This document shows, in pieces, positions 28,048 through 37,329 of a stretch of DNA of 41,065 nucleotides. The position numbers and the translations under genes are program-made. Within the stretch, counting starts at the first letter, position 1, and every line of letters starts with the position of its first letter. The DNA comes from Brasilonema bromeliae SPC951 (lineage in GTDB: Bacteria > Cyanobacteriota > Cyanobacteriia > Cyanobacteriales > Nostocaceae). The DNA is taken from contig NZ_QMEB01000021.1 in the NCBI RefSeq assembly GCF_012912135.1, positions 1-41,065 of the forward strand. The letters run 5' to 3'. The notes beneath the pieces were generated by a model, which saw nothing but the letters and a program-made list of their open reading frames with translations, had not been told where the DNA came from and made no database searches.

Positions 28048-28072
28048 AGAGACGTTGCATTGCAACGTCTCT
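28048..28072. repeat. perfect palindrome agagacgttgca-t-tgcaacgtctct
   Basis: 12-bp arms with 1-nt centre just after cphA2-like gene; may act as a terminator or dispersed repeat. Confidence 0.8.
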
Positions 28073-28223
28073 ACATTATTCAGTGTATAAACTACAAATT
28101 TGCAGGGTTAGAACAAGATAATGCCCGTCTAAAAGCGAAACTGCAAACAATCTTTTTCAAACCACACTCAATGTCAAGAGGTTGTAAGCTTCAGCTAGAT
28201 TAAGTTTAAGATCTTTTGCAAAA

Positions 28224-28916
28224 ATGTCAGATATTTCCTGGTTAAGGTTGAGTTTACATTACGGTTATATAGACGCACAAGGTGAAGTGTACAAACGTGT
28301 ACTAGAAGAACTTGGAAAAGCTATTGAAAAATCTACATCTCTAGCTAATGAGTTAGAAACAAATCAAAAACTTCTACCACAAGAAAAAGACTCTATTATT
28401 GATGATGGGTGTTTACTTATTGAATATCTCCTTGGCACTGCTTTTGTGCTCTGTCAAGCATATATAGTAGATGTTGTTTCTACTGTTGAGAAAATTCATG
28501 TTAGAGCTAAACAATCTTTGGGTAGAGATTTAAAAACAATTCCAGTTTTTAACGAAAAATCAAAAATAAGCAGAAAAGATATTCTTCGATTTGGTCAAAC
28601 TCTTCCATTTTCTTATGAAGGGGATAATTTTTCACCAATTCAACTCATTAATGCTTTCGCAAATTATTTCAAGCATCGCGATGAATGGGATGTCAATTGG
28701 GAAAAGCTAGAAGGTACACAAAAAGATACTGCCAAGGTGATTCAATCGGTAGGAGCTAAGTTTGGTTGTAGTGGTAATTTACGACAAGGTTCATCCGCTT
28801 TAGGAAATCCAGAATTTACCAATACACTAATCTTCTTTGAAAAACTACAACAATGGCATATCGATCTAGCAAGTGCGTATGATAAAGAGTTAAGTAGTTA
28901 TGATACTGTATTCTGA
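28224..28916 (+). CDS. hypothetical protein, 230 aa
   Basis: Long ORF with coding-like composition; no recognised family. Confidence 0.65.
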   Translation: MSDISWLRLSLHYGYIDAQGEVYKRVLEELGKAIEKSTSLANELETNQKLLPQEKDSIIDDGCLLIEYLLGTAFVLCQAYIVDVVSTVEKIHVRAKQSLGRDLKTIPVFNEKSKISRKDILRFGQTLPFSYEGDNFSPIQLINAFANYFKHRDEWDVNWEKLEGTQKDTAKVIQSVGAKFGCSGNLRQGSSALGNPEFTNTLIFFEKLQQWHIDLASAYDKELSSYDTVF

Positions 28917-28965
28917 TGTTTTTGTGTTTCATTTATGAGAGAAAAAATAACTTGGTAATATGCAA

Positions 28966-29691
28966 TTACTTCAAGAAGACCTCGCCTGTTTTTTCAATTT
29001 TCATCGCAATTTTATCCTCACCAAAATTGTTCCCTTCATCCAACTTGACCTCTAACAATCCGGGTGCTGTTTCTCCTTGAAGATGAACAGTAAGCAGTCC
29101 TTTATCCTGTCGCCGGAAGCTAATAGCTACGGCGACTGGTAAGTCTTTTAAGGTGACAGTTGATTTTCCGGAAAGGGTGCGTTGTTTGGTATGTCCAATG
29201 ACTTCGTATGTCAGCACAGCGTTAGTTTGGTTAGTCAGCTTCACGCTTACCTTACTATTTACAGGTACAACCTTAGCACTTGGAGTTTGTAGTTTTTCTG
29301 GCATAGGTGGGATCACAGAATCATTAGAAGTCTTGGGCGTTTGTTGAGCTTGGGCGCTTTGTGCTAGAAAAATTGGGATTGGAATTGATGATAAACCAAT
29401 TAGTAAGCTTCCACAAATTGCTCCTAGCCTCACAAAATTAATTTTGATAGAATGTTTAGACTTAGTCATATTTTTACTCTGCCATAGCTGCGCATAAGTT
29501 TTTATTTTTTCATTTTTTTCTAACTCTTTATCATAAAGAGTTTGAGGAAGAGGAATAAAAAGTTTTACCCCAGGAATGAGTATAATGACTTCTGGATTAG
29601 CATCATAAATTTGTTGCCATCGACTGCGAACGCCATAAAATTTTTCGGCTATTTTTGGTAGTGTATCTCCATCTTTTACGGTGTAAAACAT
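28966..29691 (-). CDS. LysM-domain protein with internal hydrophobic segment
   Basis: ATG at 29691: MFYTVKDGDTLPKIAEKFYGVRSRWQQIYDANPEVI (LysM); the ORF-track extension to 29829 overlaps the HtrA remnant in another frame. Confidence 0.82.
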   Translation of the reverse strand: MFYTVKDGDTLPKIAEKFYGVRSRWQQIYDANPEVIILIPGVKLFIPLPQTLYDKELEKNEKIKTYAQLWQSKNMTKSKHSIKINFVRLGAICGSLLIGLSSIPIPIFLAQSAQAQQTPKTSNDSVIPPMPEKLQTPSAKVVPVNSKVSVKLTNQTNAVLTYEVIGHTKQRTLSGKSTVTLKDLPVAVAISFRRQDKGLLTVHLQGETAPGLLEVKLDEGNNFGEDKIAMKIEKTGEVFLK

Positions 29692-29737
29692 AAGTGCCTT
29701 CTCGTGAATCAAACTATTGACGTATTTATGATTTGAG

Positions 29738-29851
29738 CTACTGCATCTGAACAGGAATTGCACCTGTTCGCACAGATAGGTCGATATTTCTTCCCTGACG
29801 ACGCAATTGCAAGCGCCAATTCTCGCCAACGGAGCTATTTTCTACAGTTTG
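29738..29851 (-). pseudogene. C-terminal remnant of an HtrA-type protease
   Basis: Minus-strand QTVENSSVGENWRLQLRRQGRNIDLSVRTGAIPVQMQ*, ~20/37 identical to the C-terminus of the intact HtrA at 10986 (QNAVENSRVGGDVRMELHRNGQNLNLAVRPGAFPTQTQ*). Confidence 0.85.
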
Positions 29852-29855
29852 TTAT

Positions 29856-29987
29856 TTAGTTAATTGTGACAGTAGGGGCTGTGTCATGGCGAGAAGCTTG
29901 AACAGGTCTGGTTTTGAGCCATAAACTTCCTCCGAGAATCAGAGCTACTACTCCAACAGCGCCAACAATTTTTTGCTGAATTTCCAT
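29856..29987 (-). pseudogene. truncated 43-aa paralog of the PepSY-type membrane protein (or small membrane protein)
   Basis: MEIQQKIVGAVGVVALILGGSLWLKTRPVQASRHDTAPTVTIN* vs MGIKQTIIAACGVVALILVGSWFFRIRPVQASPDNTAPAVTM at 33182..33520; SD gggagg upstream. Confidence 0.8.
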
Positions 29988-30050
29988 AGTTCAACCTCCC
30001 ATCCATTGAGTTTATTGTTATTTGCTTATGTTTTCATGTTAAATAGGCTT

Positions 30051-30143
30051 TCTAAGAAAACGATGAGAGAAACAGAAAATTTTGGTTGAGTAAAAGCGCA
30101 AATTTATCAATATTAACAAGATAAATTAAGAAAATGATGAGAG
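30051..30143. promoter_or_regulatory. pair of 19-bp boxes upstream of the truncated PepSY paralog
   Basis: tctaagaaaacgatgagag 30051-30069 and attaagaaaatgatgagag 30125-30143. Confidence 0.7.
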
Positions 30144-30174
30144 GATAAATTACAGCAGTTTGTGTTTAGATAAA

Positions 30175-30324
30175 CTATCGCAATCCTAAATAATAGCTAA
30201 AGCCAGTCAGAAAGACAAAGCGATGCAGCCCCATTGTGTCCATGATTATTTCACTGATAAACACGTAGAGGCTACCGAAAATGAGCAGGATGATGACAAT
30301 ATAGTCTAAGTCTGTTCGTCTCAT
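30175..30324 (-). CDS. putative 49-aa membrane protein
   Basis: Below ORF cutoff: MRRTDLDYIVIILLIFGSLYVFISEIIMDTMGLHRFVFLTGFSYYLGLR*; SD-like ggagatgggtgagt upstream. Confidence 0.6.
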   Translation of the reverse strand: MRRTDLDYIVIILLIFGSLYVFISEIIMDTMGLHRFVFLTGFSYYLGLR

Positions 30325-30369
30325 ACTCACCCATCTCCTGCTCTTGCTGATTCTTTCTATATTTTATTT

Positions 30370-33153
30370 TTAATTCGGAGGGTCAAAGCGATTAACAAAG
30401 GCAGCCCAAGGAATCATTGGTAAACCCACGGCCAAACAGAACAACCATTGGTCAAAGCGTAGGGGTACTGTGAAGAAAAACTCATTAATTAAAGGTACAT
30501 AAGAAAAGCAAAGCTGCAAAATTATTGCGCCAATAATACCAAAACCAATGGCTGGAATATCAACATTTTCTTGAATTGTACCGTCCATTTTGGCAATCAG
30601 ATTAGGCACTAATTGACTAAGGCTCAACAGATAAAAGATTCTGCCTGCAATTAAAGAATTGATTGCCATAGTACGGGCTAGATTGATATCCCCCGTAGTT
30701 TGTCGAATGTATTCAAAAACTCCAAATATCACAATCCAGTTAAACAGAGAAATCGCCAAGATGCGTTTGATTCTACTACCCGAGAGCAATGATTCATTGG
30801 GACGACGGGGCGGTTGCTGCATGACATTTTGAGGTTTCGGCTCAAAGGCTAAGGGAACTGTCATGGTAATGGAATTAATTACATTCAGCCAAAGAATTTG
30901 CAATGATAATATCGGTAATTCTCTGCCTACCAGCGTGCTGAATAAAATTGTCATCGACTCTCCACCATTGACTGGGAGAATAAAGCACATAGCTTTAACG
31001 AGATTTTTGTAAACAGCACGCCCTTCCTCAACCGCAGCTTTAATTGAAGCAAAGTTGTCATCGGTGAGTAGCATATCAGCCGCTTCCTTTGCTACCTCGG
31101 TTCCCGCCATACCCATCGCAATGCCAATATCGGCTTGTTTCAAGGCGGGTGCATCGTTAACTCCATCCCCCGTCATGGCGACAATTTCGCCTTTTGATTG
31201 TAACGCTTCCACTAGACGCAGCTTTTGTTCTGGTGCGACGCGGGCGAATACAACCCCATCTTCTGCAACTTGGGCAAGTTCTTGGTAGTCCATTTGAGCA
31301 AGTTCAGCCCCGGAAAATGCCAGCACCGAACCATTTTTATTGATGCCCATACGAGTCGCGATCGCCTGCGCTGTGACAGCATGGTCGCCAGTAATCATTT
31401 TTACCTGAACACCCGCTTCTTGACAGGCTTTCACCGCTTTCATCGCACTTTCGCGTGGTGGGTCAATCATCCCTTGCAAGCCCAAGAAAATCAACCCAGT
31501 GTCAATATCTACATGGTCTACGGTAGTTTGTTCGTTTGGTACAAGCTTTTTTGCCAACGCCAACACCCGTAAGCCTTGACGTGCCATAATATTGACTTCC
31601 CGTTCGATAGAGGAGGTATTTAATGTCTCTTGGCAGTCGATTCGTTTGAGTTGTCCCTTGCTATTTAACATGAAAGTGCAGCGCTTGGCGATCGCCTCTA
31701 CTGAACCCTTAACATAAATCGTCTTACCCGTTGGAGTTCCGTGCAGAGTCGCCATGTACTGAAACTCAGACTCAAAAGGAATCCCATCCAGTCTCGGCAT
31801 TTGCTGTTCTAGAAGCGGCTTGATTAACCCCAATTTATGAGCAGAGGTGATTAACGCCCCCTCAGTCGGATCGCCAAAAACTACCCATTTACCGTTTTTG
31901 GTTTCCAAGTGAGAGTCATTGCATAACAGTCCAGCGCTGAGACATTCCTGCAAACCGATATCGCCACTCAAGTCGATTGGTTTGCCATCCTGTACAATTT
32001 CCCCTTCCGGAGAATAACCCACACCAGTGACTGCATACTGATGTCCCCCCGCATAGATGGCTTGCACTGTCATTTGATTTTCCGTCAAAGTGCCAGTTTT
32101 ATCGGAACAAATGACAGTAGCACTGCCGAGAGTTTCTACTGCTGGCAACTTGCGGACAATTGCGTGGCGACGAGCCATGCGGGATACACCGATAGCTAGT
32201 GTCACAGTCACTACCGCTGGTAATCCTTCCGGAATCGAGCCGACAATTAATGCCACAGTAGCTTCTATAGCATCTCTCCAAGGTTTGGTTTGCAATCCCG
32301 CCATCAAAGTCAGAGTTGCAACCCCCAAAACCATGTACAGCCAATTTTTGCTGAACTTGTCGAATTTTCGGGTTAAGGGGGTAGAAAGGTCAACTTTATT
32401 TTCTAATAGCTGAGAAATTCGCCCTGTTTCGGTAGTATTACCCGTGCCTACTACTATACCTGTCGCCTGCCCAAAAGTAACGAAACCGCCTGCATAAGCC
32501 ATATTTTTGCGTTCTGCTAACGGGATATCTGGCGGTAGGGGCGGCGTCTCTACACCCGCCTCTTTTTCAACAGCTACAGACTCACCAGTCAGGGCGGATT
32601 CATCTACTTGCAGATTCCGCACCTTAATCAGTCGTAAGTCAGCAGGTACTTTGTCACCAGAAGTTAACAGCACCACATCGCCAGGAACTAACTCTCGTGA
32701 GGGAATGCGTAACTTTTGGCCCTCGCGGATAACAGTTGCTTCTGTAGTGATGGATTTAGCTAGGGCTGCGATCGCCCCTTCTGCTTTCGATTCCTGAACA
32801 TATCCAATAATCGCGTTAGTTGTAGTTACACCCCAAATCACAAAGGCGTTGACAAACTCACCTATAATTGCCTTGGTTGCACCCGCAATTAGCAAGATGT
32901 ACAGTAGCGGCTGGTTATATTGCAAAAGAAATTTTAACCACCAGGGTTTTCCTTTCTTTCCGGTCAATTCATTGAAACCAAAACGCGCTATTCGCTCTTT
33001 GACTTGAATACTATTCAAGCCTTGTGCTTGGTCAGTTTCTAACAAGTCGATGGTTTCTTCTATATCGAGGGAATGCCAGCTTTGAGGCAACTTGTCTTGC
33101 ATTGGGCGAACTGGTTTCACTTTAACTTTATGGGTAGATACAGACTTAGTCAT
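30370..33153 (-). CDS. cation-translocating P-type ATPase (P2-type)
   Basis: [68 protein letters not shown]. Confidence 0.95.
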   Translation of the reverse strand: MTKSVSTHKVKVKPVRPMQDKLPQSWHSLDIEETIDLLETDQAQGLNSIQVKERIARFGFNELTGKKGKPWWLKFLLQYNQPLLYILLIAGATKAIIGEFVNAFVIWGVTTTNAIIGYVQESKAEGAIAALAKSITTEATVIREGQKLRIPSRELVPGDVVLLTSGDKVPADLRLIKVRNLQVDESALTGESVAVEKEAGVETPPLPPDIPLAERKNMAYAGGFVTFGQATGIVVGTGNTTETGRISQLLENKVDLSTPLTRKFDKFSKNWLYMVLGVATLTLMAGLQTKPWRDAIEATVALIVGSIPEGLPAVVTVTLAIGVSRMARRHAIVRKLPAVETLGSATVICSDKTGTLTENQMTVQAIYAGGHQYAVTGVGYSPEGEIVQDGKPIDLSGDIGLQECLSAGLLCNDSHLETKNGKWVVFGDPTEGALITSAHKLGLIKPLLEQQMPRLDGIPFESEFQYMATLHGTPTGKTIYVKGSVEAIAKRCTFMLNSKGQLKRIDCQETLNTSSIEREVNIMARQGLRVLALAKKLVPNEQTTVDHVDIDTGLIFLGLQGMIDPPRESAMKAVKACQEAGVQVKMITGDHAVTAQAIATRMGINKNGSVLAFSGAELAQMDYQELAQVAEDGVVFARVAPEQKLRLVEALQSKGEIVAMTGDGVNDAPALKQADIGIAMGMAGTEVAKEAADMLLTDDNFASIKAAVEEGRAVYKNLVKAMCFILPVNGGESMTILFSTLVGRELPILSLQILWLNVINSITMTVPLAFEPKPQNVMQQPPRRPNESLLSGSRIKRILAISLFNWIVIFGVFEYIRQTTGDINLARTMAINSLIAGRIFYLLSLSQLVPNLIAKMDGTIQENVDIPAIGFGIIGAIILQLCFSYVPLINEFFFTVPLRFDQWLFCLAVGLPMIPWAAFVNRFDPPN

Positions 33154-33181
33154 GAGTAAATTCCGATTACAGGGATATAAA

Positions 33182-33520
33182 TTAATTAGGAATCCAGTTT
33201 GCTAAGAGAGGAACATCTGTCAAATTCCAGCCTTGGTCAGTTTTAACAATTTCTTTTGTGTTGGCATCGATGTACACTTCTAAATCATTGTTTAGTTCAA
33301 TTTCCCACACCAAATTATTATTTTCATGCTCTAAATTGACATCAATTGCTGCTGTACCTGGGTTAGCAGCAAGAACCGTTTCTATGGCTTCAACCATTGT
33401 GACCGCAGGTGCTGTGTTGTCAGGGGAAGCTTGAACAGGTCTAATTCTAAAAAACCAACTTCCTACAAGAATCAAAGCTACTACTCCACAAGCAGCTATA
33501 ATGGTTTGCTTAATTCCCAT
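33182..33520 (-). CDS. PepSY-domain membrane-anchored protein
   Basis: N-terminal TM; TMVEAIETVLAANPGTAAIDVNLEHENNNLVWEIELNNDLEVYIDANTKEIVK (PepSY). Confidence 0.88.
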   Translation of the reverse strand: MGIKQTIIAACGVVALILVGSWFFRIRPVQASPDNTAPAVTMVEAIETVLAANPGTAAIDVNLEHENNNLVWEIELNNDLEVYIDANTKEIVKTDQGWNLTDVPLLANWIPN

Positions 33521-33582
33521 AATTAAACCTCAGAATTGAAGTTTTGATGTTATTAGCTCATACCTTCATGTTAGAGAGACTT

Positions 33583-33676
33583 TTTAAGAATACGATGAGA
33601 GGAAAAAGAAAGTTTTGGTATGAGAAAAGCTTCAATCAATAGACATTACCAAATTAGATTAAGAAATAGATGAGAG
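33583..33676. promoter_or_regulatory. pair of 19-bp boxes upstream of the PepSY gene
   Basis: tttaagaatacgatgagag 33583-33601 and attaagaaatagatgagag 33658-33676, start-to-start 75 bp (74 bp in the paralogous promoter). Confidence 0.72.
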
Positions 33677-33694
33677 TCTAGAAAATAAATTTTT

Positions 33695-33801
33695 ATATAG
33701 CAATCCAATATGAATGCTGAGAATTGAAAGTGTGAGAAACCCGGTAACTTCTGCGAAACCGGGTTTCCCATTTTTCATGATTGATGCGCGGATTGCTATA
33801 T
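33695..33801. mobile_element. MITE-like element
   Basis: 12-bp terminal inverted repeats atatagcaatcc/ggattgctatat around an inner hairpin gaaacccggt...accgggtttc. Confidence 0.72.
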
Positions 33802-33827
33802 GTAAGTAAAGAGAAATATATATAATA

Positions 33828-33875
33828 ATTGTAGGTTTGCGTGAACGTTGCGACTGTCTACGCTAACCTACAATT
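33828..33875 (-). repeat. inverted repeat just after the 33884..34093 gene, possible terminator
   Basis: attgtaggtttgcgt...acgctaacctacaat. Confidence 0.6.
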
Positions 33876-33883
33876 TATAACTA

Positions 33884-34093
33884 TTAAAACACTAGCATTA
33901 ATACGCCAATCGCACTTACCCAAAACACAATAGAGAAAAAAAGACCCCACAAAAATCCTCTCACAGCATACGGATAGCAATCAATCATATATTGACTAGC
34001 TTGAGTTTCACATATCGTGTGTTCAGGTATCTGCTGCGATTGGGATATTTGCTGTAATGAAGTTGCATTCAGTCTCATTTCACTTACTGTCAT
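33884..34093 (-). CDS. hypothetical small membrane protein, 69 aa
   Basis: C-terminal TM (FLWGLFFSIVFWVSAIGVLMLVF); promoter box upstream. Confidence 0.6.
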   Translation of the reverse strand: MTVSEMRLNATSLQQISQSQQIPEHTICETQASQYMIDCYPYAVRGFLWGLFFSIVFWVSAIGVLMLVF

Positions 34094-34140
34094 GGTCTAA
34101 CCCTATTTCAACTCGCTATAATTTCAAGTTACAAAACGAA

Positions 34141-34159
34141 ATTAAGAAAATAATGAGAG
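34141..34159. promoter_or_regulatory. 19-bp promoter box upstream of the 69-aa membrane protein gene
   Basis: attaagaaaataatgagag matches the boxes at 30051/30125/33583/33658. Confidence 0.7.
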
Positions 34160-34181
34160 TCAACAACCATTAGTCCATATC

Positions 34182-34326
34182 AGGACTTACGTAAAATCAT
34201 GGAAAAACGTAGACGCCCAGCGGCTTCCCGCAGGGTACCGCAAAGGACGCAAAGGACACGTTAGCGCGCAGCGTGCGCCTGCGGCGCATAGGAATAGGAG
34301 TTTGGGAGAGTTTTTGCGTAAGTCCT
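34182..34326. mobile_element. MITE-like element with nested GC-rich repeats
   Basis: aggacttacgtaaaa ... tttttgcgtaagtcct terminal inverted repeats. Confidence 0.75.
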
Positions 34327-34404
34327 ACATATCATTAATTTTGATACGTTACATAATTTAATGAATTACCCTTTTTTCCTCTTCTCTTGGCGCACTTGGC
34401 GACG

Positions 34405-34443
34405 CCAGTCGCCTCAACGGGGGGAACCCCCGCACGGCGCTGG
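34405..34443. repeat. palindromic repeat copy 2, nested in another repeat
   Basis: ccagtcgcctcaac-G6-aaccccc-gcacggcgctgg; same as 24672..24711 apart from one G. Confidence 0.85.
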
Positions 34444-34479
34444 CTCGTCTTGGCGGTTCGTTTATTTAACCCCTCAAAA

Positions 34480-35892
34480 TTAACGAAACAGTCCACTATG
34501 TTGGGCAATCGGTAGAGTCACAGTAAAAGTAGTTTCTTTATTAGGAATGCTGTCAGCAGTAATAGTACCGCCATGCAAGCGAGCAATTTCGTGAGCGATC
34601 GCCAACCCCAACCCAGCTCCACTTTTTCCTTGAAAACGGGCTGAGTCTGCCCGATAAAACCGCTCAAATAGGTGAGGTAGATGCTCTTTTGAAATACCAT
34701 ACCCTGTGTTAATTATCATCACCTGCACTACATTTGAGTGCAAATTTGACCGCACCCAAACAACACCTCCTTGTGGTGTGTATTTAACGGCGTTGTCTAC
34801 CAGGTTCAAAAACAAACTGGTTAACTGGTCGGGATCGCCCTGCACCCACAAATCGGGGGTCAAGTTATTTAGCAGCTTAATCTGTTGCGATTCTGCAGCA
34901 TGTTGCACTTGTTCCACAATCACTTCCAACAAGTTGCTTAAGTCCACAGGTAATGGCTCAAAAGGCAACTGTCCCCGGTCAATCCTTGCTAGTAACAGTA
35001 AACCATTGCTGAGGCGAATGAGTCGGTCTACCTCTTGTTCTAAATCCTGCAAGGTTTGCTCGTATTCATCTGGAGTGCGTTCCCGACTGCGGGTTACATC
35101 TATACGTCCCTTGATAACCGTCAGGGGAGTGCGTAATTCATGGGCTGCATCAGCCGTAAACCGTTGTTCCCGCTCAAAACCTGCTTGTAAACGTTCTAAC
35201 ATCTGGTCAAAGGTGGTCGCCAACTGTCCCACTTCATCTTTTGCCCCTTTGTAGTTTAGACGTTGCGCGAGGTCAATGGCGCTAATAGCTTGAGCAGTCT
35301 GGGTGATTTGACTGATGGGTTGCAATGCTCTTGATGAGAGAAATAAACCACCACAACCAGCAATAATAAGTATAAATGGCAACAAAAATAAAAGCTCTGC
35401 AGATAATTTATCGGATATTTCTTCTAATGCCTCAAGAGACTTTGCTATTTGCAACCAGCCGATAATCTGACCTTGACGGATTACTGGCTGGCTAATTAGT
35501 CGCCAGTCTGCCTTATTTCTTGCCACTCTTGTGTATCCACTGGCACTTGGTATCCAGAGAGGCACTTCTTGGTATTTGCCAAAGCCGTCCACTATTTTGC
35601 CTTGGGGAGTCATCAGGCGAACTGCAAATCCAGCCTCTATCAAACGTTGTACGGTATTTTGTCGGCTTGGCTTGTCCACAAAGGCAAGGGCGTTATTCTT
35701 ATCGCTTAAATAAACCAAGGACTGAGAACCTGCTATTTGCAGAGCGGTATCCGCCTGGTTAATTATTTTACGCTCAAGTCGGAAATACAAGTAGCCCGTG
35801 AACCCGCCCAGAGTCAGCCCCAACAACAGGAGATACCAGGCAGTTAATTTTATACGTACAGGGATGTGATTGAGCCACTTCAAACTAATCAT
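34480..35892 (-). CDS. two-component sensor histidine kinase (HAMP, HisKA, HATPase)
   Basis: FTADAAHELRTPLTVIKG H-box; LVDNAVKYTPQGG N-box; GAGLGLAIAHEIARLHGG G-box; overlaps response regulator by 4 bp. Confidence 0.94.
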   Translation of the reverse strand: MISLKWLNHIPVRIKLTAWYLLLLGLTLGGFTGYLYFRLERKIINQADTALQIAGSQSLVYLSDKNNALAFVDKPSRQNTVQRLIEAGFAVRLMTPQGKIVDGFGKYQEVPLWIPSASGYTRVARNKADWRLISQPVIRQGQIIGWLQIAKSLEALEEISDKLSAELLFLLPFILIIAGCGGLFLSSRALQPISQITQTAQAISAIDLAQRLNYKGAKDEVGQLATTFDQMLERLQAGFEREQRFTADAAHELRTPLTVIKGRIDVTRSRERTPDEYEQTLQDLEQEVDRLIRLSNGLLLLARIDRGQLPFEPLPVDLSNLLEVIVEQVQHAAESQQIKLLNNLTPDLWVQGDPDQLTSLFLNLVDNAVKYTPQGGVVWVRSNLHSNVVQVMIINTGYGISKEHLPHLFERFYRADSARFQGKSGAGLGLAIAHEIARLHGGTITADSIPNKETTFTVTLPIAQHSGLFR

Positions 35893-36569
35893 GATTCAGC
35901 ATCTGCGGTGAGGCAATATCCTACACCACGCACTGTGTGCAGGAGGGGTTTGTCGAAACCGTGGTCTATCTTGCGTCGCAAGTAGCCAATATAAACATCA
36001 ATAACGTTGGAATTTTCGTAAAAGTCAAAATTCCAGGTATGTTCGGTGATTTGATTGCGGCTAAGTACTTGGCGAGGGTGGCGCATAAGATACTGTAGCA
36101 GTGTAAATTCACGAGGGCTAAGGTTGATACTTTTTCCAGCGCGGCGTACTTCCCTAGTAGCAACGTCCATCTCCAAGTCTCCGACTCGCAGTATTGTGTC
36201 CTGTTGCATCGGAGGACGACGTAGTAAGGCACGCAGACGCGCCAATAGTTCGCTCAAAGCAAAGGGCTTAAACAAATAGTCATCAGCACCAGCATCTAGA
36301 CCTCGAACCCGGTCTTCTACAGCATCACGGGCGGTTAGAAGCAGTACAGGGGTTTTAAGACCTTGCGATCGCAGTTTCCGCAAAACCTGTAGACCGTCCA
36401 TTTGAGGCAACATTATATCCAATACGATAATGTCATACTCTGCTGAAGCAGCATAATCTAGTCCCTCCTGACCATCAGTAGCTATATCTGTTGCGTAACC
36501 TGCTTCTTTCAATCCCTGACTAATAAATTGAGCAATGCCAGGTTCATCCTCTACTAGTAAGACGCGCAT
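35889..36569 (-). CDS. OmpR/PhoB-family response regulator
   Basis: MRVLLVEDEPGIAQFISQGL, VLDIMLPQMDGLQVLRKLR, C-terminal winged helix (LSPREFTLLQYLMRHPRQVLSRNQI). Confidence 0.95.
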   Translation of the reverse strand: MRVLLVEDEPGIAQFISQGLKEAGYATDIATDGQEGLDYAASAEYDIIVLDIMLPQMDGLQVLRKLRSQGLKTPVLLLTARDAVEDRVRGLDAGADDYLFKPFALSELLARLRALLRRPPMQQDTILRVGDLEMDVATREVRRAGKSINLSPREFTLLQYLMRHPRQVLSRNQITEHTWNFDFYENSNVIDVYIGYLRRKIDHGFDKPLLHTVRGVGYCLTADAES

Positions 36570-37230
36570 AAGTCAAGCAATGCATAGATTTTGAAGCCAC
36601 TCCGTTGCAAACGCAGCAGAGTGCGGTGAATCATCCCTATATACTTGTATTTTCCAATAATTCCTAATTAATGGCTACACTCGCTACAATCATGCCAAGC
36701 TGTGTAAATCTTCGTGCGCGATTCTGCTACCACAAGAATGAATATTGCTCAAATTGCCTTTACTTGGTCAAAAAAATACAGACTCTTTCCGGTAAATTAT
36801 CTTTGCAATCAAGTATCAGTCAGGCGTGAGCTATGACCCACGCTCACGCTCAAATTCAAAGGAGGGAATAGACCGCTGCGCTAACAAAATTCGCTCGCTC
36901 GCTGCCTACGGCACGCTACTAACACATTCAAAAAAGAAAAAAAGGATACAAGCCCAGACCGCCACGCACCGAAGAGCGGCTTGCACTTTATTTATTTATG
37001 GAAAATATAAAGAAATTTTTTCCATCGAGTAGGCGCAAGGAAAAAGGCGTCCTTATTTCAGAGCCAACAACTTATGGTATGGGGTTCTTAATTTCTCACG
37101 TTCGCGAATGAGCGAATGAACGAATTGTTTTGACGACTCTACTTCATGCATCCGTAAAAAAGCGGGAAGTATGAAGCAACTGGGACAAGCGAAGCGTCAA
37201 AAATCTAAATCTACTGGTCTGGTTACAAAA

Positions 37231-37280
37231 ACCCAGACCTCTACGTTAGCGCAGCGGCGCGAAGCGCAGTAGGTCTGGGT
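37231..37280. repeat. long hairpin acccagacct...aggtctgggt with inner GC-rich repeat
   Basis: Perfect 10-bp outer arms; lies just downstream of the GH13 gene. Confidence 0.75.
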
Positions 37281-37329
37281 AGTTCATTTCGTCGAACTCA
37301 CGTTATATCACCTTTAGCTAATAACTCAT

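Noticed and set aside
28080-28200. Possible transposase fragment (GLEQDNARLKAKLQTIFFKPH)
   Set aside because: Only a short coiled-coil-like peptide; too little to assign to an IS family.
29692-29829. N-terminal extension of the LysM ORF (MARIGACNCVVREEISTYLCEQ...)
   Set aside because: This stretch is the HtrA remnant read in another frame; the LysM start is better placed at 29691.
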